64,000 nucleotides of DNA from Hyperoodon ampullatus (GCA_949752795.1 OX457061.1:126695530-126759529), one strand, 5' to 3'; positions 22,788-34,990 are shown, numbered from the stretch's first letter. Made by a program: numbers and translations. The notes: generated by a model not told the origin, from the letters alone.

Positions 22788-23825
22788 CCGCTTTCTTTGC
22801 TCACCCATAAAATGCAACTCCTCATCTGTTAAAGTTTTATCATGAGATTGCAGCAATCACATCGTCAGGCTCCACTTTAATTCTCATCCCCTGGCTATTT
22901 CCACCACACCTGCAGTTCCTTCCTCCATTGAAGTCCTGAACCCCTCAAAGTCATCCATGAGGATTGGAATCAACTTCTTCCAAACTCCTGTTAATGTTGA
23001 TATCTTGACCTCTTCCCCTGAGTCACAAGTGTTCTTAATGGCATCTAGAATGGGGAATCCTTTCCAGAAAGTTTTCAATTTACTTTTCCCAGATGCATCA
23101 GAGGAATCACTATCTATGGCAGCTATAGCCTTACTAAATGTATTTCTTAAAATAGAAGACTTGAAAGTCGAAATGTCTCCTTGATCCGTGGGCTGCAGAA
23201 TGGGTGTTGTGTTAACAGGCATGAAAACAGCATGAATCTTGCTGTACATCTCCATCAGGTGGAGCAGTCAGCTCATGCATTTGTTGGTTAAGTTCACAGT
23301 CTTACGTGGGTGCAGTTCATGGCTCCCCCAAAGCAACTGCAGTAGCAACATCAAAGATCATTGATTAGAGATCACCATAATAAATATAATACTGATGAAA
23401 AAGTTTGAAATATTCTGAGAATTTCCAAAATGTGACACAGAGATACAGAGTGAGCAAATTTTGTTGGAAAAACGGTACTGATAGACTTGCTTGATGCAAG
23501 GTGGCCAAAAACCTTCAGTTTGTAAAAAGTGCAAGATCTGTGAAACACAATAAAGTGAAGTGCAATAAAGTGAGGCATGCCTTTATGTTATTGCAAATAT
23601 GTTCTTCCAGTCTGTGGTTTGCCACTTAATTTTCTTAATGCTATCTTCAGATGAACCGACATCTTTATTGTGATGAAATCTAATTCATCATATCAATACT
23701 TTAATAGTTATTGTTCCTGTACCAGTTTAAAAAATAAAGCCTCTTAATCATAAAGTTAGTCTCCTATATTTAGTTCTAGAAGCATATAGTTTCAGCTTTT
23801 GAACTTGAGTCTATGATTCTTTTTT

Positions 23826-24148
23826 AATAAATTTAATTATTTAATTAATTTGGCTGAGTTGGGTCTTTGTTGCTACACGGGCTTTCTCTAGTTGAGGCGA
23901 GCGGGGGCTACTCTTCACTGCGGAGCACGGGCTTTTCATTGTGGTGGCTTCTCTTGTTGCAGAGCGTGGGCTCTAGGTGCTCAGGCTCCAGTAGTTGTGG
24001 TGCACGGGCTCTAGAGCGCCGGCTCAGTAGTTGTGGCGCATGGGCTTAGTTGCTCTGTGGCATGTTGGGTCTTCCCGGACCAAGGCTTGAACCCATGTCC
24101 CCTGCACTGGCAGGTGGATTCCTAACCAATGTGCCACCAGGGAAGTCC
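23826..24148 (-). mobile_element. Long CHR-type SINE
   Basis: The antisense copy starts in an ATTTAATTA-rich tail with 'ggctgagttgggtctttgtt' and ends 'gccaccagggaagtccc'. Confidence 0.92.
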
Positions 24149-25287
24149 CTGTGATATATTTTCAATTTTCTGTGTATGTGGTTTGAGTTATGAGTCCCAG
24201 TTATTCCAGCATCAACTGTTGAGAAGATTTTTCTGCCTTTGGTGGATTACTTTGTTGTTGGTTTGGTGAAAAATGAATTGACTGAATATGTGAGTTTACT
24301 TCTGGGCTCTCTACTCTATTTCATCAAAGGATTTAATGTTATTTTTTGCCAGTACCACAATGTCCTAATCAACATAACTTTATCGTAAGTCTTGAAATCA
24401 ACTTTGTTCTTTGTTCAGCTTTGGCTATTCTAGGTGCTATGCACTTCCACATGAATTTTGCAGTCAGCTTCTCAATTTTTATTTTAAAAAAAGCTTGATG
24501 GAATTATAATTGATATTCATTAAATCTGTAGAGTCTTTCAATTAATGAATATGGTATACATCTCCATTTACTTAGACCTTCTCTAGTTTCTGTCACCAAT
24601 TGTTTGTAGTTTTAAGTGTGAAAGTCTTGCACATCTTTTCTTAAATATATTTATATTTCATTTAAAAAAATTATCGATCAAATTTTTAATTTTTTTCAGT
24701 TTTTGCTGCTAGTGTACAGAAATATAATTGATTTTTGCATATTGACCTAGTATCCTGCAATCTTGCTAAACTAACTTATTAATTTTAATCACTCATTTTT
24801 ATATTCTTTAGGATTTTCTATATGTCTTTAGTGAATAAATGTATTCTTATTTCTTCTTCAATTTTATGCCTTTTTTTACTTGCCTTATTACACTGGTTGG
24901 TACCTTCAATAAAGATTGAAGTAGAATGGGTGAGCATCTTTACTCTGTTCTTGATCTTAAAGGGAAAGTGTTCATTATTTTACCATTTGATATTGTGTTA
25001 TTTTACCATTTGTTATTGTAGTTATTTTGTAGATAACTTTATCAGATTGAGGAAATCCCCTTTATTACTGGTTTTCTGAGAGCTTTTATCACAAATAGGT
25101 GTTAAATTTTTTCAAATGCTTTTTCTACATGTATTAAATTGTTATATACTTTTCCTCTTTTATTTTTTTTATTTTGGTGTATTACACTGACTGATTTTGG
25201 AGTATTCAACCTTTTATTCCTGGGAAAATTCTACTTGGCCATATTTTTTTTAAAATACATAAGTGGATTTGATTTCCTAATATTTTG

Positions 25288-25310
25288 TGTGTGTGTGTGT
25301 GTGTGTGTGT
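25288..25310 (+). repeat. (TG)n microsatellite
   Basis: About eleven TG dinucleotides lie in the old L1. Confidence 0.95.
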
Positions 25311-26395
25311 ATTCATTTATTCATTCGTGAGGGACATTCATCTGTAATTTTCTTTTTTTATAATATCTGTCTGGTTCTTTTGGTATCAGTATTAGGCTGA
25401 CCTAGTAAAATGCATTGGAAATTCATTTCTCCTCCTCTATTTTCTAAGTCTTTGTAAGATTGGTATTACTTTCTCCTTAGATGAATTTGATAAAATTTGA
25501 TACGTTTCCTTTAAAACCATCTGGGTCTGGAATTTTTTGTGTGTGAATATTTTTGATAACAAATTCAATTTCTTTAATAGATATAGGGGCTTTTAAACAT
25601 TCTTTTTTACCTTGTTAATTGTGTATGTCAAAGAATTTGTTCATCTTATCTAAATTGTCTAATATTTTGGCATAAAATTGTTTATAATATTCTCATATAT
25701 TCCTTTTAATGTTTGAAGATTTGTAATAAGGTTTCCTTTTTCATTCTTTATATTGCTAATTTGTGTCTTCTCTCATATCTTATTGATTAATCTATCTAGT
25801 GGTTTATTAATTTTGTTGATGTTTTCAAAGACCCAGCTTTGGCTTTATTATTTTCCCAAGAGTCTGTCTGTTTTTTAAAAAATTAGCTAATTTGTACTCT
25901 TAACTGTTCTTTCTTTCTCTTGGAGTTTCTTTACATTCCCCCCACTAGCCTCTTAAATTGGAGCCTTAATTCAAGACCTTTCTTTTTTATGATTTTGAAC
26001 ATTTAAACTTTCTTTTTAATCACTGCTTTAGCTATACATCACAAATTCGCATCTATTGGTTTTTTCTTTTCCATTTAATTGGACATATTTTGTAAAATAT
26101 CTTGTAATTCTTCTTTGACAATGGATTAGTTAGAAGTGTGCTATTTTAATTTATAAATACTTGTTTTTTTCTAGGTATGTTATTGATATGTAATGTAATT
26201 CCATTGTGGTCAGAGAAGTCATTTCTGTATAATTTAAGTTTTTTTTAAGATGTTGGGGTTTGTTTTATGACCCAACATATGGCCTATTTGGGTGAATGTA
26301 CCATGTGTTCTAGAAGAAAATATATCTTCTGCAGTTTTTGAATATAGTGTTCTGGAAATGTCATTAGGTCAAAGTGGCTGAGAGCTAAAATTCAT

Positions 26396-27336
26396 TTTTA
26401 TTTAGGTTGATGGATCTCTATTTTAAGGACACCCAGAAACATGAGGAAGGAGAAGAAATTTCATCATCAGACTTTTTCCTGTCTAGATGCCCATCTTTAA
26501 ATTCTAGGAAGCACTTTAGACTTCAAAACTCAGCAGGAATTTTATTTACAGAACAGTAGAATGGCACCTTCAACAGAGACACTATGCTTCTCATTATTTT
26601 CTTTATATTAAATAACCCCAACAAAGTAATTTTCTGGCTTTTAAAAATTACAAACTGAATGGGTTTCAATTTTAACAAATCTCAATCCAAATACAGAATT
26701 TCTCCTATCCTACTCCCCAGAAGCAATTATTGCTTTACTCATAAGCATTCTGCTATATATCTGTTCAAACTTTATTTACATGTTCTCTTGTTTGGATTGG
26801 TTTGTTTTAACATTCCTAAAGGTGTAAGTGGTATTCTTTTTGATATGTACAGAAAAGTCAGGGTTCTGACAATCTAGACTACTTCACTTAAAAATGGAAA
26901 TTTTGATCTGCTGATTAAAGACGTGCATTTTTTAAGCAGGAGATACATTACCTGAAATACTACGTTTTATCTACCAATAGTGACCCACATCAGCTTCACA
27001 ATTCAGATAAAACATATCCATCCACTTGCTACTTTGACCCCTGTTTGAACTTGGAGCATAAAAGAATTGGAAGTTGAGAAGTGAAATTGATAGGTGCTCT
27101 AAGTAGTGTATGCCTGCTTAAATATAGAAGACAAATCTATTTAATCCGCATTTTGACCTATGGCATACACTTGTTAAATGACAGTTGAGGATTAATTATA
27201 TCTTTGGCTATATTTCAGAGCAAAGCAATTGGGCCACACTGATTCTGATCCTATAAACCTTTGTTCTCTAACTAATAAAATTAACAGCCACGAACTGAAG
27301 ATTTCAAAATCATGTACTTTTTTTCCTCACTGAAAG
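26396..27336. other. Intronic sequence of DDX60L remnant, unassigned
   Basis: No repeat was named with confidence. Bases 26412-26560 follow an acceptor-like 'ttttatttag' and stay open for about 50 codons in one frame, but the translation matches no DDX60-family segment I know. Confidence 0.4.
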
Positions 27337-27665
27337 AAGCTGAATGTTTATATTTTGATTTCTTGAACTTCTTTCACTGAGGACTGCTTTAATTCTCTGT
27401 CTTCAATATAGTGCTAACACTGGTGTTCAAACGGGGTTTTCTGGATGCCTCTCATGAGAGCAGAAATTATTCTTGGAACAGCATTGCCCATATTTTCTGA
27501 TAGTTTCAAAGGAAGCCCGGATGACCTCAAACACCCCTTTTTAACTTCTTAATCATACTCTTCTGGGGGTCGATGTTGTGTTTTCACCAGGGCAAGAAAC
27601 TGATAGCCTTAGACGTTATGCATATATTATGCAAAGCACATAAAGAAACAAAAAGTTTTTAAGAG
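27337..27665 (+). pseudogene. DDX60L: DDX60L fourth coding exon, decayed
   Basis: After 'cctcactgaaag' the exon encodes recognisable family blocks in order: YFDF, then ELLSLRTALIL, QTGFSGCLS, KLFLEQHCPYFLIVS, GVDVVFSPGQETDSL and RRYAYIMQST, ending before 'gtaatg'. The 329-nt length fits a single exon joining the FVVF/FFKD end of the previous exon. In-frame TGA follows GCLS at 27453, TAA occurs after the TPF codons at about 27541 and again after QST at 27641, and the middle needs a frame change. The residues KLFLEQH and YAYxMQST fit DDX60L better than DDX60. Confidence 0.93.
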
Positions 27666-28034
27666 GTAATGTACATGAACGATTCTCATTGTTTTGTCCT
27701 GATTTTTTATTTTATTTCTCACAATGACTTAACTCAATATTCCTTCCATCTTTTTAATGAGACTTACCATAGATAGTCTCAGAAGAGGTAATAAATTCAG
27801 TAATAGTAACAGTTATTTATGATAGTTCCTTTCCATGAATAATCTCTTTTAATTCTCAGAATAATCCTATGAGCTACATGATATTATCATATCTATTTAA
27901 TCTATATGATATCTATCATATCTATATAAACATATATCTGTTTATAGTATTATCGCATCACCTGTAAAAGAGTACTTGGAGTATGGAAATAATTTTCTCA
28001 AGTTAAAATACCTAATGAAAGGTGGACAATGGAT
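27666..28034. other. Intronic sequence with MIR-like stretch
   Basis: Bases about 27780-27960 resemble a MIR ('aattctcagaataatcctat', 'gtaatagtaacagttattta') and contain an 'atatctat' run. No exon was found. Confidence 0.4.
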
Positions 28035-28394
28035 TAAAAAAATTTTTTTTTTAATTTATTTATTTCATTTTTGGCTGTGTTGGGTCTTCGTTGCTGCGCA
28101 TGGGCTTTCTCTAGTTGCGGAGAGTGGGGGCTACTCTTGGTTGCGGTTTGCAGGCTTCTCATTGCGGTGGCTTCTCTTGTTGCAGAGCATGGGCTCTAGG
28201 TGCGTGGGCTTCAGTAGTTGTGGCACGTGGGCTCAGTAGTTGTGGCTTGCAGGTTCTAGAGCACAGGCTCAGTAGTTGTGGCGCATGGGCTTAGTTGCTC
28301 CATGGCATGTGGGATCTTCCTGGACCAGAGCTCAAACCCGTGTCCCCTGCATTGGCAGGTGGACTCTCAACCACTGAGTCACCAGGAAAGCCCT
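28035..28394 (-). mobile_element. Long CHR-type SINE
   Basis: An antisense copy from an A/T-rich tail and 'ggctgtgttgggtcttcgtt' to 'gtcaccaggaaagccc'. It is somewhat diverged. Confidence 0.9.
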
Positions 28395-28510
28395 GGATTT
28401 TTTTCTTTTTTAACTTTTACTTTATATTGGAGTGTAGCTGATTGACAATGTTGTGTTAGTTTCAGGTGCGCAGCCAAGGGACTCAGTCACACATACATGT
28501 GTATCTGTTC
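28395..28510 (-). mobile_element. L1 3' end fragment
   Basis: Antisense L1 3' terminal text: 'ttatattggagtgtagctga', 'gttgtgttagtttcaggtg'. It is short and has no ORF. Confidence 0.7.
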
Positions 28511-28859
28511 TTGACAAAGCGTTTCAGCAGAGAAGTGCAACTCCAACCTCTGTACATTTAGCCACCTGGGTACCCTGCCTCCCAGACAGTGGAAAGCTAG
28601 CAAGTCAACTGGAGGTCCATGGGTTTAGAGGTTCATGTATTTAAGACAGGCATTAAAATGATGGTGAGCATGGAGGGCCTTTAATGAGAAAGAAATGAAA
28701 AGGTTGACGAAGAAGGAAGTGATGAGATGATTTCATTTCTTAACGTTGTCATCAAGTCTGCAGAATTTTCAAATTATGATTCCATGATATCTTTGTTATT
28801 TTGATATATCTTGCATAAGTTTATACAGCAATTACTGTATAACACTTTGGAGTTCAAAA
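28511..28859. other. No feature recognised
   Basis: This is non-repetitive by eye. A weak resemblance to a DDX60 exon was considered and dropped because it would be out of order. Confidence 0.4.
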
Positions 28860-31090
28860 TGCACTGATAGATGGGTATAGCCAAGAGAGTGGAGTCAGAA
28901 GGCTCTGAGCTCACCTCCTCCCATGAGCAAACCAAAATTATAATTATTTACAGAGCAACTACCTATAAGATTGTCCAGAAGACCAGCAGAAAATATCTTC
29001 CACAACTAAAGAGAGAAAGAAGGAACCATAATGAGACAGGTAGGAGGGGTGGACACACAGTAGAGTCAAGACCCACGGGATGGTAGGTGACCCACAAATG
29101 GAAGGACAATCACAATTGTAGAGGTTCTCACCAAGGAGCAGGGAGTCTGAGCCCCACATGGGGCTCCCCAGCCCGGGAGTCCTGCACTGGGCAGATGAGC
29201 CCCCAGAAAGTCTGGCTTTGAAGACCAGTAAGGGGTTGCATATGGGAGAGCTGGAAGGCTGTAGAGAACAAAGACTTAGCTCTTAAAGGGTGCACACAAA
29301 ATCTCACATGCTCTGAGTCCCAACACAGACACAGTAATTTGAAAAGAGTCTGAGTCATGGGACTTCCCTGGTGGTCCAGTGGTTAAGAATCTGCCTTCAA
29401 TGCAGGGGACGTGGGTTCGATCCCTGCTCGGAGAACTAAGATCCCACACGCTGTGGGGCAACTAAGACCACGTGTCACAACTAGAGATCCCGCGTGCCAC
29501 AGCTACAGAGGCCACACACCACAATGAAAGATCCTGTATGCCACAACTAAGACCCGACACAGCCAAAAATAAAAATCATAAGTAAATAAATATGTGAAAA
29601 GAGCCTGGGTCAAACCCACCTGCTGATCTTGGAGAGCCTCCTGGAGAGGCAGGACGGAATGGGGACTCCCACTGGGAATAGAGATGCTAACAGCAGTCAT
29701 TTTTGGAAGCACCATATTGGAGTCTTTCTTCTAGCCTGTTAGCACTGGGGGCTTACCTGCTTACCAGAAGGCAAGCACCACCCCAAAACCCCCAGGGACC
29801 AGCAGCCAGCCCTCTGGGGACCAGGTCCCACCCACCAGCAGGCCAGCACCAGCCTCAGGCCCATCCTGGGCCACACAGGAAGTCATGCCAGGACTTAGTG
29901 GCACATTCTTTGACATTGGTCTTAGCAGTATTTTTTTGGATATGTCTCCTCAGGCAAGGGAAACAAAAGCAGAAATAAACAAATGGGACTACTTCACACT
30001 AAAAGGCTTTTGCACACTGAAGGAAATCATAAAGAAAACAAAAAGGCAACCTGCTGAATGAGAGAAGATATTTGCAATGATGTGTCTGATTAGGGGTTAT
30101 ATCCAAAATATATGAAGAACTCATACAACTCAATATCAAAAAAACAAACAATCCAATTAAAAATGGGTAGAGTAACTAAATAGACATTTTCCAAAAGAAG
30201 ACACACAGATGGCAAAAAGGCATATGAAAAGATGCTGAACATCACTAATCATCAGGAAAATGCAAATCAAAACCACAATGAGATATCACCTCACACCTGT
30301 CAGAATGGATTTCATCAAAAAGACCAGAGATAACAAGAGCTGGTGAGGATGTGGCTAAAAGGAAACACTTGTGCACCATCAATAAATTGGTGCAGCCACT
30401 GTGGAAAACAGTATGGATATTCCTCAAAAAATTAAAAGTAGAACAGTATAAGGTCCAGCAATTCCACTTCTGGGTATTTGTCTGAAGAAAACAAAAACAC
30501 TAATTTGAAAAGATATATGCATGCCGATTGTATTATTTACCATAGCCAAGATATGGAAGCAACATAAGAGTTTATAAATAAATGGATAAAGAAGATGTGT
30601 GTGTGTATGGCTGAGTATTATATATTATATATATTAATATAATGGAATATTAGTCAAAAAACGAAAGCTTGCCATTTGGAACAACATGGGTGTACCTAGA
30701 TGGTATTATACTAAGTGAAATAAGTCAGACAGAGAAAGGAAAATACCTTATTATTTCACTTATACGTGTAACCTTAAAAACAAAACAAACATACAAACAA
30801 AACAGAAACAGACTCATAGGTACAGAGAACAAACTGGTGGTTGCCAGAGGGGAAGGGGGATGGGGAATCAGTGAAATAGGTGAAGGCTATTAAGAGGTAC
30901 AAACTTCCAGTTATAAGATATATGTCACAGGGGTGTAATGTAGAGCCTAGGGAGTGTAGTCAATAATATTGTAATAACTTTGGTGACAGATGGTAACTAG
31001 ACAGGTGGTCATCATTTTGTAATGCATAAAAATATTGAGTCACTATGTTGTATTTGCAAAACTAACATAATATTGTGAGCCAACTATACT
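28860..31090 (+). mobile_element. L1, sense, 5'UTR joined to 3' part
   Basis: Bases 28860-29900 read as L1 5'UTR ('gctctgagctcacctcctcc', 'gaccagcagaaaatatcttc'). From about 29905 the text is the ORF2 end ('ggaaacaaaagcagaaataa') and 3'UTR to about 31085. Most of ORF1 and ORF2 is missing. A small ORF2 end frame remains at 30669-30893 (+). A SINE lies within. Confidence 0.82.
29359..29590 (+). mobile_element. CHR/Bov-tA-like SINE
   Basis: It opens 'gggacttccctggtggtcc' and has 'gggttcgatccctgctcgg'. The duplication is 'gaaaagagtctgagtca' / 'gaaaagagcctgggtca'. Confidence 0.93.
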
Positions 31091-31392
31091 TTTTTTTGAA
31101 ATATTTATTTATTTATTCATTTGGCAGCGTCGGGTCTTAGTTGCAGCTCGCCGGATCTTCATGACGGCATGCGGGATCTTTCATTGCGGTGTGCAGGCTT
31201 CTCTCGAGTTGCAGCACATGGGATCTTTCATTGTGGCATGTGGGCTCTGTAGTTGCGGCACGCGGGCTCTCGTGGCACGTGGGCTTAGTTGTCCCGCGGC
31301 ATGCAGGATCTTAGTCCTCCGACCAGGGATCGAACCCGCGACCCCTGCATTGGAAGGCAAATTCTTAACCACTGGACCACCAGGGAAGTCCC
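31091..31392 (-). mobile_element. Long CHR-type SINE
   Basis: An antisense copy from a T-rich tail to 'ccaccagggaagtccc'. The duplication is 'agccaactatact' / 'agccaattacact'. Confidence 0.92.
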
Positions 31393-31423
31393 AAGCCAAT
31401 TACACTTAAAACGACTTCTCTGG

Positions 31424-31640
31424 GGCTTCCTTGGTGGCGCAGTGGTTGAGAGTCCGCCTGCCGATGCAGGGGACACGGGTTCGTGCTCTGGTCCGGGAAG
31501 ATCCCACATGCCACGGAGCGGCTGGGCCCATGAGCCATGGCCACTGAGCCTGCGCGTCCGGAGCCTGTGCTCTGCAACGGGAGAGGCCACAGCAGTGAGA
31601 GGCCCGCGTACCGCAAAAAAAAAAAAAAAAAAAAAAAAAA
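31424..31640 (+). mobile_element. CHR-type SINE
   Basis: A sense copy, 'gggcttccttggtggcgcag' to a poly-A of about 25 bases. Confidence 0.95.
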
Positions 31641-31808
31641 TTCCGAGAAAAACCAAGCAAAAAACTTCATTACATTTTCTAGTTAAAGGAGAAAAAAAAT
31701 CTAATATAAAATGAAAAGAAAATATGACCTACTCCCATCATATTGAGTCACTTATTTTTTTTGTTTAGCTTTTATTTATTTTTAATCTGTCTTTCTCTTT
31801 TTAAATAG

Positions 31809-31892
31809 AATGAGGAGTCAGAAAACTGGAAGAGTGGCAGGGACACTGAGCACACAGAACTGCTCCAGGACTTCTAAGAACAGAGCTCACTG
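31809..31892 (+). pseudogene. Possible DDX60L exon remnant
   Basis: An exon-like stretch lies between a pyrimidine-rich 'ttctctttttaaatag' and a donor 'ctg|gtgagg'. One frame reads KSGRDTE then HTELLQDF and a stop, which resembles the family segment with SGQETE followed by N-C-L-x-LQ-x-x-E-D. It lies in the expected interval between the fourth exon and the exon at 35.6 kb. The match is short and several residues are missing, so this is only a lead. Confidence 0.3.
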
Positions 31893-32142
31893 GTGAGGCT
31901 ACTTCTTGTCTTTTGATAAAGTGCCAACAGGTGACTCATGGTCCTACAACAATGGTAATTAAAGGTAACTAAAAAAATGCACTCACGGTCTTATGAGTCA
32001 ATCTAGTTTTCTTTAAATTTCACATTTTAAAGTAAATTTTGATATGGAGGACAGTCAATATTTCATCAAAAGTTATCTTTTAATATAATTCATAGTTTTT
32101 ACTTAATTGCAGCAAATCTCTGCCTTCTTGGAATTGTGACCC

Positions 32143-32865
32143 CACATTTTTTAAAAATTTATTTTATTGAAGTCTAGTTGATTTACAATGTTGTGTTAAT
32201 TTCTGCTGTACAGCAGAGTGGTTCAGTTATGTATATATGTATATATATATTATTTTTCATATTCTTTTCCATTATGGTTTATCCCTGGATATTGAATATA
32301 GTTCCCTGTGCTATACAGTAAGACCTCGTTGTTTATCCATCCTATAGATACTAGTTTGCATCTGCTAATCCCAAACTCCCAATCCATCCCTCCTCTACCC
32401 CCTTCCCCTTGGTAATCACAAGTCTGTTCTCTGTGTCCCTGAGTCCATTTCTGTTTTGTAAATAAGTTCATTTGTATCATATTTTAGATTCCACATACAA
32501 GTGATATCATATGGTATTTGTCTTTCTCTTTCTGATTTACTTTGCATAGTATGATAATCTCTAGGTCCATCAATGCTGCTGAAAATGGCACTATTTCTTT
32601 TTTATGGCTGAGTAGTACTCCACTGTATATGTGTACCACATCTTCCTTATCCATTAATCTATCAGTAGACATTTAGTTTGCTTCCATGTCTTGGCTATTG
32701 TAAATAGGGCTGCAGTGGACATTGGGGTGCATATGTCTTTTTGAATTATAGTTTTGTCTGGATATATGCCCAGGAGTGGGATTGCTGGTAACTCTATTTT
32801 TACTTTTTTGAGGAACCTCATACTGTTTTCCATAGTGGCTGCACCAATTTACATTCCCAGCCCCA
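32143..32865 (-). mobile_element. L1 3' end
   Basis: Antisense 3'UTR and ORF2 end ('attgaagtctagttgattta', 'atggctgagtagtactccac'). A likely duplication is 'ccccacatttttt' / 'ccccacactgttttt'. Confidence 0.85.
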
Positions 32866-32924
32866 CACTGTTTTTTGTTTCAGTTTGAAAGCCACCTTCT
32901 AAATGTACAATACGGTAATAAGAA

Positions 32925-32990
32925 TCAATGAAAATTCACTGTGTTTTGTGAGACCTCCTTCATGAAAATTGGTGACATGCATAATGTCCT
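32925..32990 (+). pseudogene. Possible DDX60L exon remnant
   Basis: The stretch 'cttcatgaaaattggtgaca' followed by 'tgcataatg' resembles the family codons around L-H-L-N-L-G-D-x-I. It falls in the right interval and order. No clear splice sites are visible, and chance is not excluded. Confidence 0.25.
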
Positions 32991-33699
32991 GCTTTTAGAT
33001 TCGTTATTTGCTTTAGTGTTATCTCTGTCATTAAAAAATTTCTCAGGTTTTTAAAAAACTTTAGAATTTATCTTTGTGCTGGGAGAAGGTACAGCCATCA
33101 GTAAATCTTTATTTTGTCTGAGAAATACCAGACTCGGACTCTTAAAAATGCAGTATTAGTACCTTGTTTGGTCTCTCTTTAAGAATAACTATTTTTTTTA
33201 ACTGAGGGTTTTATTTTCTATAAAATTATATCCTAATCCATTGACTATAGCCACTTCCCTAAAAGAAGTTACTTTATTCATCACCCTTTGGACTTTTAGT
33301 CTATGAATGAACATTATAATTGTGTTATATGTTGATAATTGAGGCTGGGTGATGGGTATATGGACAGAGGTCATGCTATTTTCTATACTTTTGAAAACTT
33401 CATAATCAAAACAATCCATTGTATTTTTCAATAAAGATTAATTTGGCAAAGAGGAAATATGCATCTTTGTCAGAGCTTAAACAATATTGTCCCAAAGACA
33501 CATGGAGGTGACTTTACTTAGTATACATTGTAACACATACAGAAGTTAAATACCTCATTTTTTTGTAGTTGGAAAACGGAACTATTCAAAACCGTAATTT
33601 TAGAGAGCTCTACGTAGCTAAGATCTGTACTAGATATTACACACTAATTACAAATATTGCAATGCTCTGTTTCCTCATTTAAAAAGCCTGTTGCATAAT
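32991..33699. other. Unassigned AT-rich intronic sequence
   Basis: No exon, RNA gene or named repeat recognised. Confidence 0.4.
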
Positions 33700-33945
33700 A
33701 TTGATAATTCAGAATCGGGGCTCTGGAAATAAGACTGGCTGCATATCTAAGTTTCCCTTTGTTACTGCGTCACTTCAGCTAAGACATTTGAAGAGTCAGT
33801 TCTCTTACATGTAAAAACCGGGAGAGCAACCATGTGCTTCCTCACAGGTTTTTGTAAAAACTAAATGTGATCATCGCTGTAATGTAGCTAGACTCTGCTC
33901 AGCGTATCGTAAACCCTTGATAAATGTGATCTGTTATGAGCTATT
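33700..33945 (+). repeat. MIR SINE
   Basis: MIR phrases are visible: 'ggctctggaaataagactgg', 'tttgaagagtcagttctctt', 'aaacccttgataaatgtgat'. Confidence 0.65.
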
Positions 33946-34520
33946 TCTTCATACTACCCCAGCTCTGTGTACTGAAAGCTGTTTGTGAGCACATGCTAGA
34001 CATTCAATATACATTAGCTGATTCGATGAATAAATACTCATTTTCAGTCAGCAGAATGATGAAACTGCAACTCAGTCAAATCTAAACAAAGGGAAGAATC
34101 AAGAAGGGAGAAGCACAAAGAACTCGCTGAGTTTCTCTTCTTCTCCACTGTCCACGGTGCCCAAGCTTTTGCATGTGTTTGCGTTCTTGCTTGCTTCCTT
34201 GAGCAGTTAGAAGGATGCTGCTGCCCTTTCCTGGGACTGGGGAGAACCAGGAAGCCCCAAGTTTGAGGCCTTTAGTTCCAGGCGTCTTAAATTTGAGATT
34301 CCCACTACACATCCAAGTGGAAATATTGGTAGGCAATCGGATATGTGTCTGGAGTTCTCCTACTAATTTCAGAGACACGAACACTGCCTCCTGAGGTGTG
34401 TGCTGTCAATTGGGTGGACATTGTGTCTATGTCTTCTCTGTCCCCAAACTGTGTATCATGTCACCAAGAGCAAAGGAAATGCCTCATGAAAACATGCTGA
34501 TAGATTTTAAAAACTGACAA
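33946..34520. repeat. Old dispersed repeat, family unassigned
   Basis: Bases 34260-34380 ('cacatccaagtggaaatatt', 'ggcaatcggatatgtgtctg') recall a widespread mammalian repeat read in the sense direction. I cannot name it. The 100-codon - frame at 34082-34384 matches no protein. Confidence 0.35.
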
Positions 34521-34527
34521 CCCTCAG

Positions 34528-34866
34528 GACTTCCCTGGTGGCGCAGTGGTTAAGAATCCATCTGCCAATTCAGGGGACACGGGTTCGAGCCCTGGTCCTG
34601 GAAGATCCTGCATGCTGCAGAGCAGCTAAGCCCGTGTGCCACAACTACTGAGCCTGCGCTCTAGAGCCCGCGAGCCACAACTACTGAGCCTGAGTGCCAC
34701 AACTACTGAGCCCACACGCCTAGAGCCCGTGCTCCGCAACAAGAGAAGCCACTGCAGTGAGAAGCCCGCCCACTGCAACAGAGTAGCCCCCTCTCACCGC
34801 AACTAGAGAAAGCCCGCACACAGCAACGAGGACCCAACACAGCCAAAAAAAAAAAAAAAAAAAAAA
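34528..34866 (+). mobile_element. Long CHR-type SINE
   Basis: It opens 'ggacttccctggtggcgcag', has 'gggttcgagccctggtcc', repeated 'gccacaactactgagcc' units and a poly-A tail. The duplication is 'actgacaaccctc' / 'atgacagccccctc'. Confidence 0.94.
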
Positions 34867-34990
34867 TGACAGCCCCCTCCCTAGAATACTAAATCCTTGA
34901 GCCTTGTGCAGTCACTTTTTTTTGAACTGGATTTTTTAGCCTGGAATACACCAGTATCAAGACTGAGACTGCATACAAGGTTTCCTCTGA

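Larger units (their letters stand above)
21656..23583 (-). mobile_element. Tigger1 DNA transposon, internally deleted
   Basis: The terminal inverted repeats are 'ggcatacctcgaagaa' on the left and 'aagtgaggcatgcct' on the right. The - frame at 22884-23255 is a pogo/Tigger transposase C-terminal part ([38 protein letters not shown]); more of it lies at 22344-22460. Tigger1 is a Tc1/mariner-type element with a DDE transposase. The catalytic middle is missing here, since sequence jumps near 23262 to the other terminal region. Two SINEs lie inside. It is inactive. Confidence 0.93.
20740..26395 (-). mobile_element. Old L1 (L1M-like), antisense, with nested elements
   Basis: Diverged antisense L1 text runs from a 3'UTR-like part ('ttctttatccattctgctgt') through ORF2-like parts ('gggtgagcatctttactctg', 'attaattttgttgatgtttt', 'atgacccaacatatggccta') to about 26395. 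It is interrupted by Tigger1 and SINEs. No ORF survives. It lies within DDX60L intron sequence. Confidence 0.75.

Noticed and set aside
22884..23255. 123-codon frame as a host gene (TIGD-like)
   Set aside because: It lies between Tigger1 terminal repeats and lacks the transposase catalytic middle, so it is a transposon relic.
26410..26570. Acceptor-like 'ttttatttag' with a 50-codon open frame
   Set aside because: The translation matches no DDX60-family segment, and the third and fourth exons are already contiguous in the protein.
28540..28680. Weak resemblance to the DDX60-family segment HLPLSQRAC
   Set aside because: It would lie upstream of segments that precede it in the protein, and needs gaps.
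31285..31660. Frames of 80-141 codons (SINE-type residues such as [10 protein letters not shown] and ADAGDAGSCPG, many copies in the window)
   Set aside because: These are translations of CHR SINEs with A- or T-runs, not genes.
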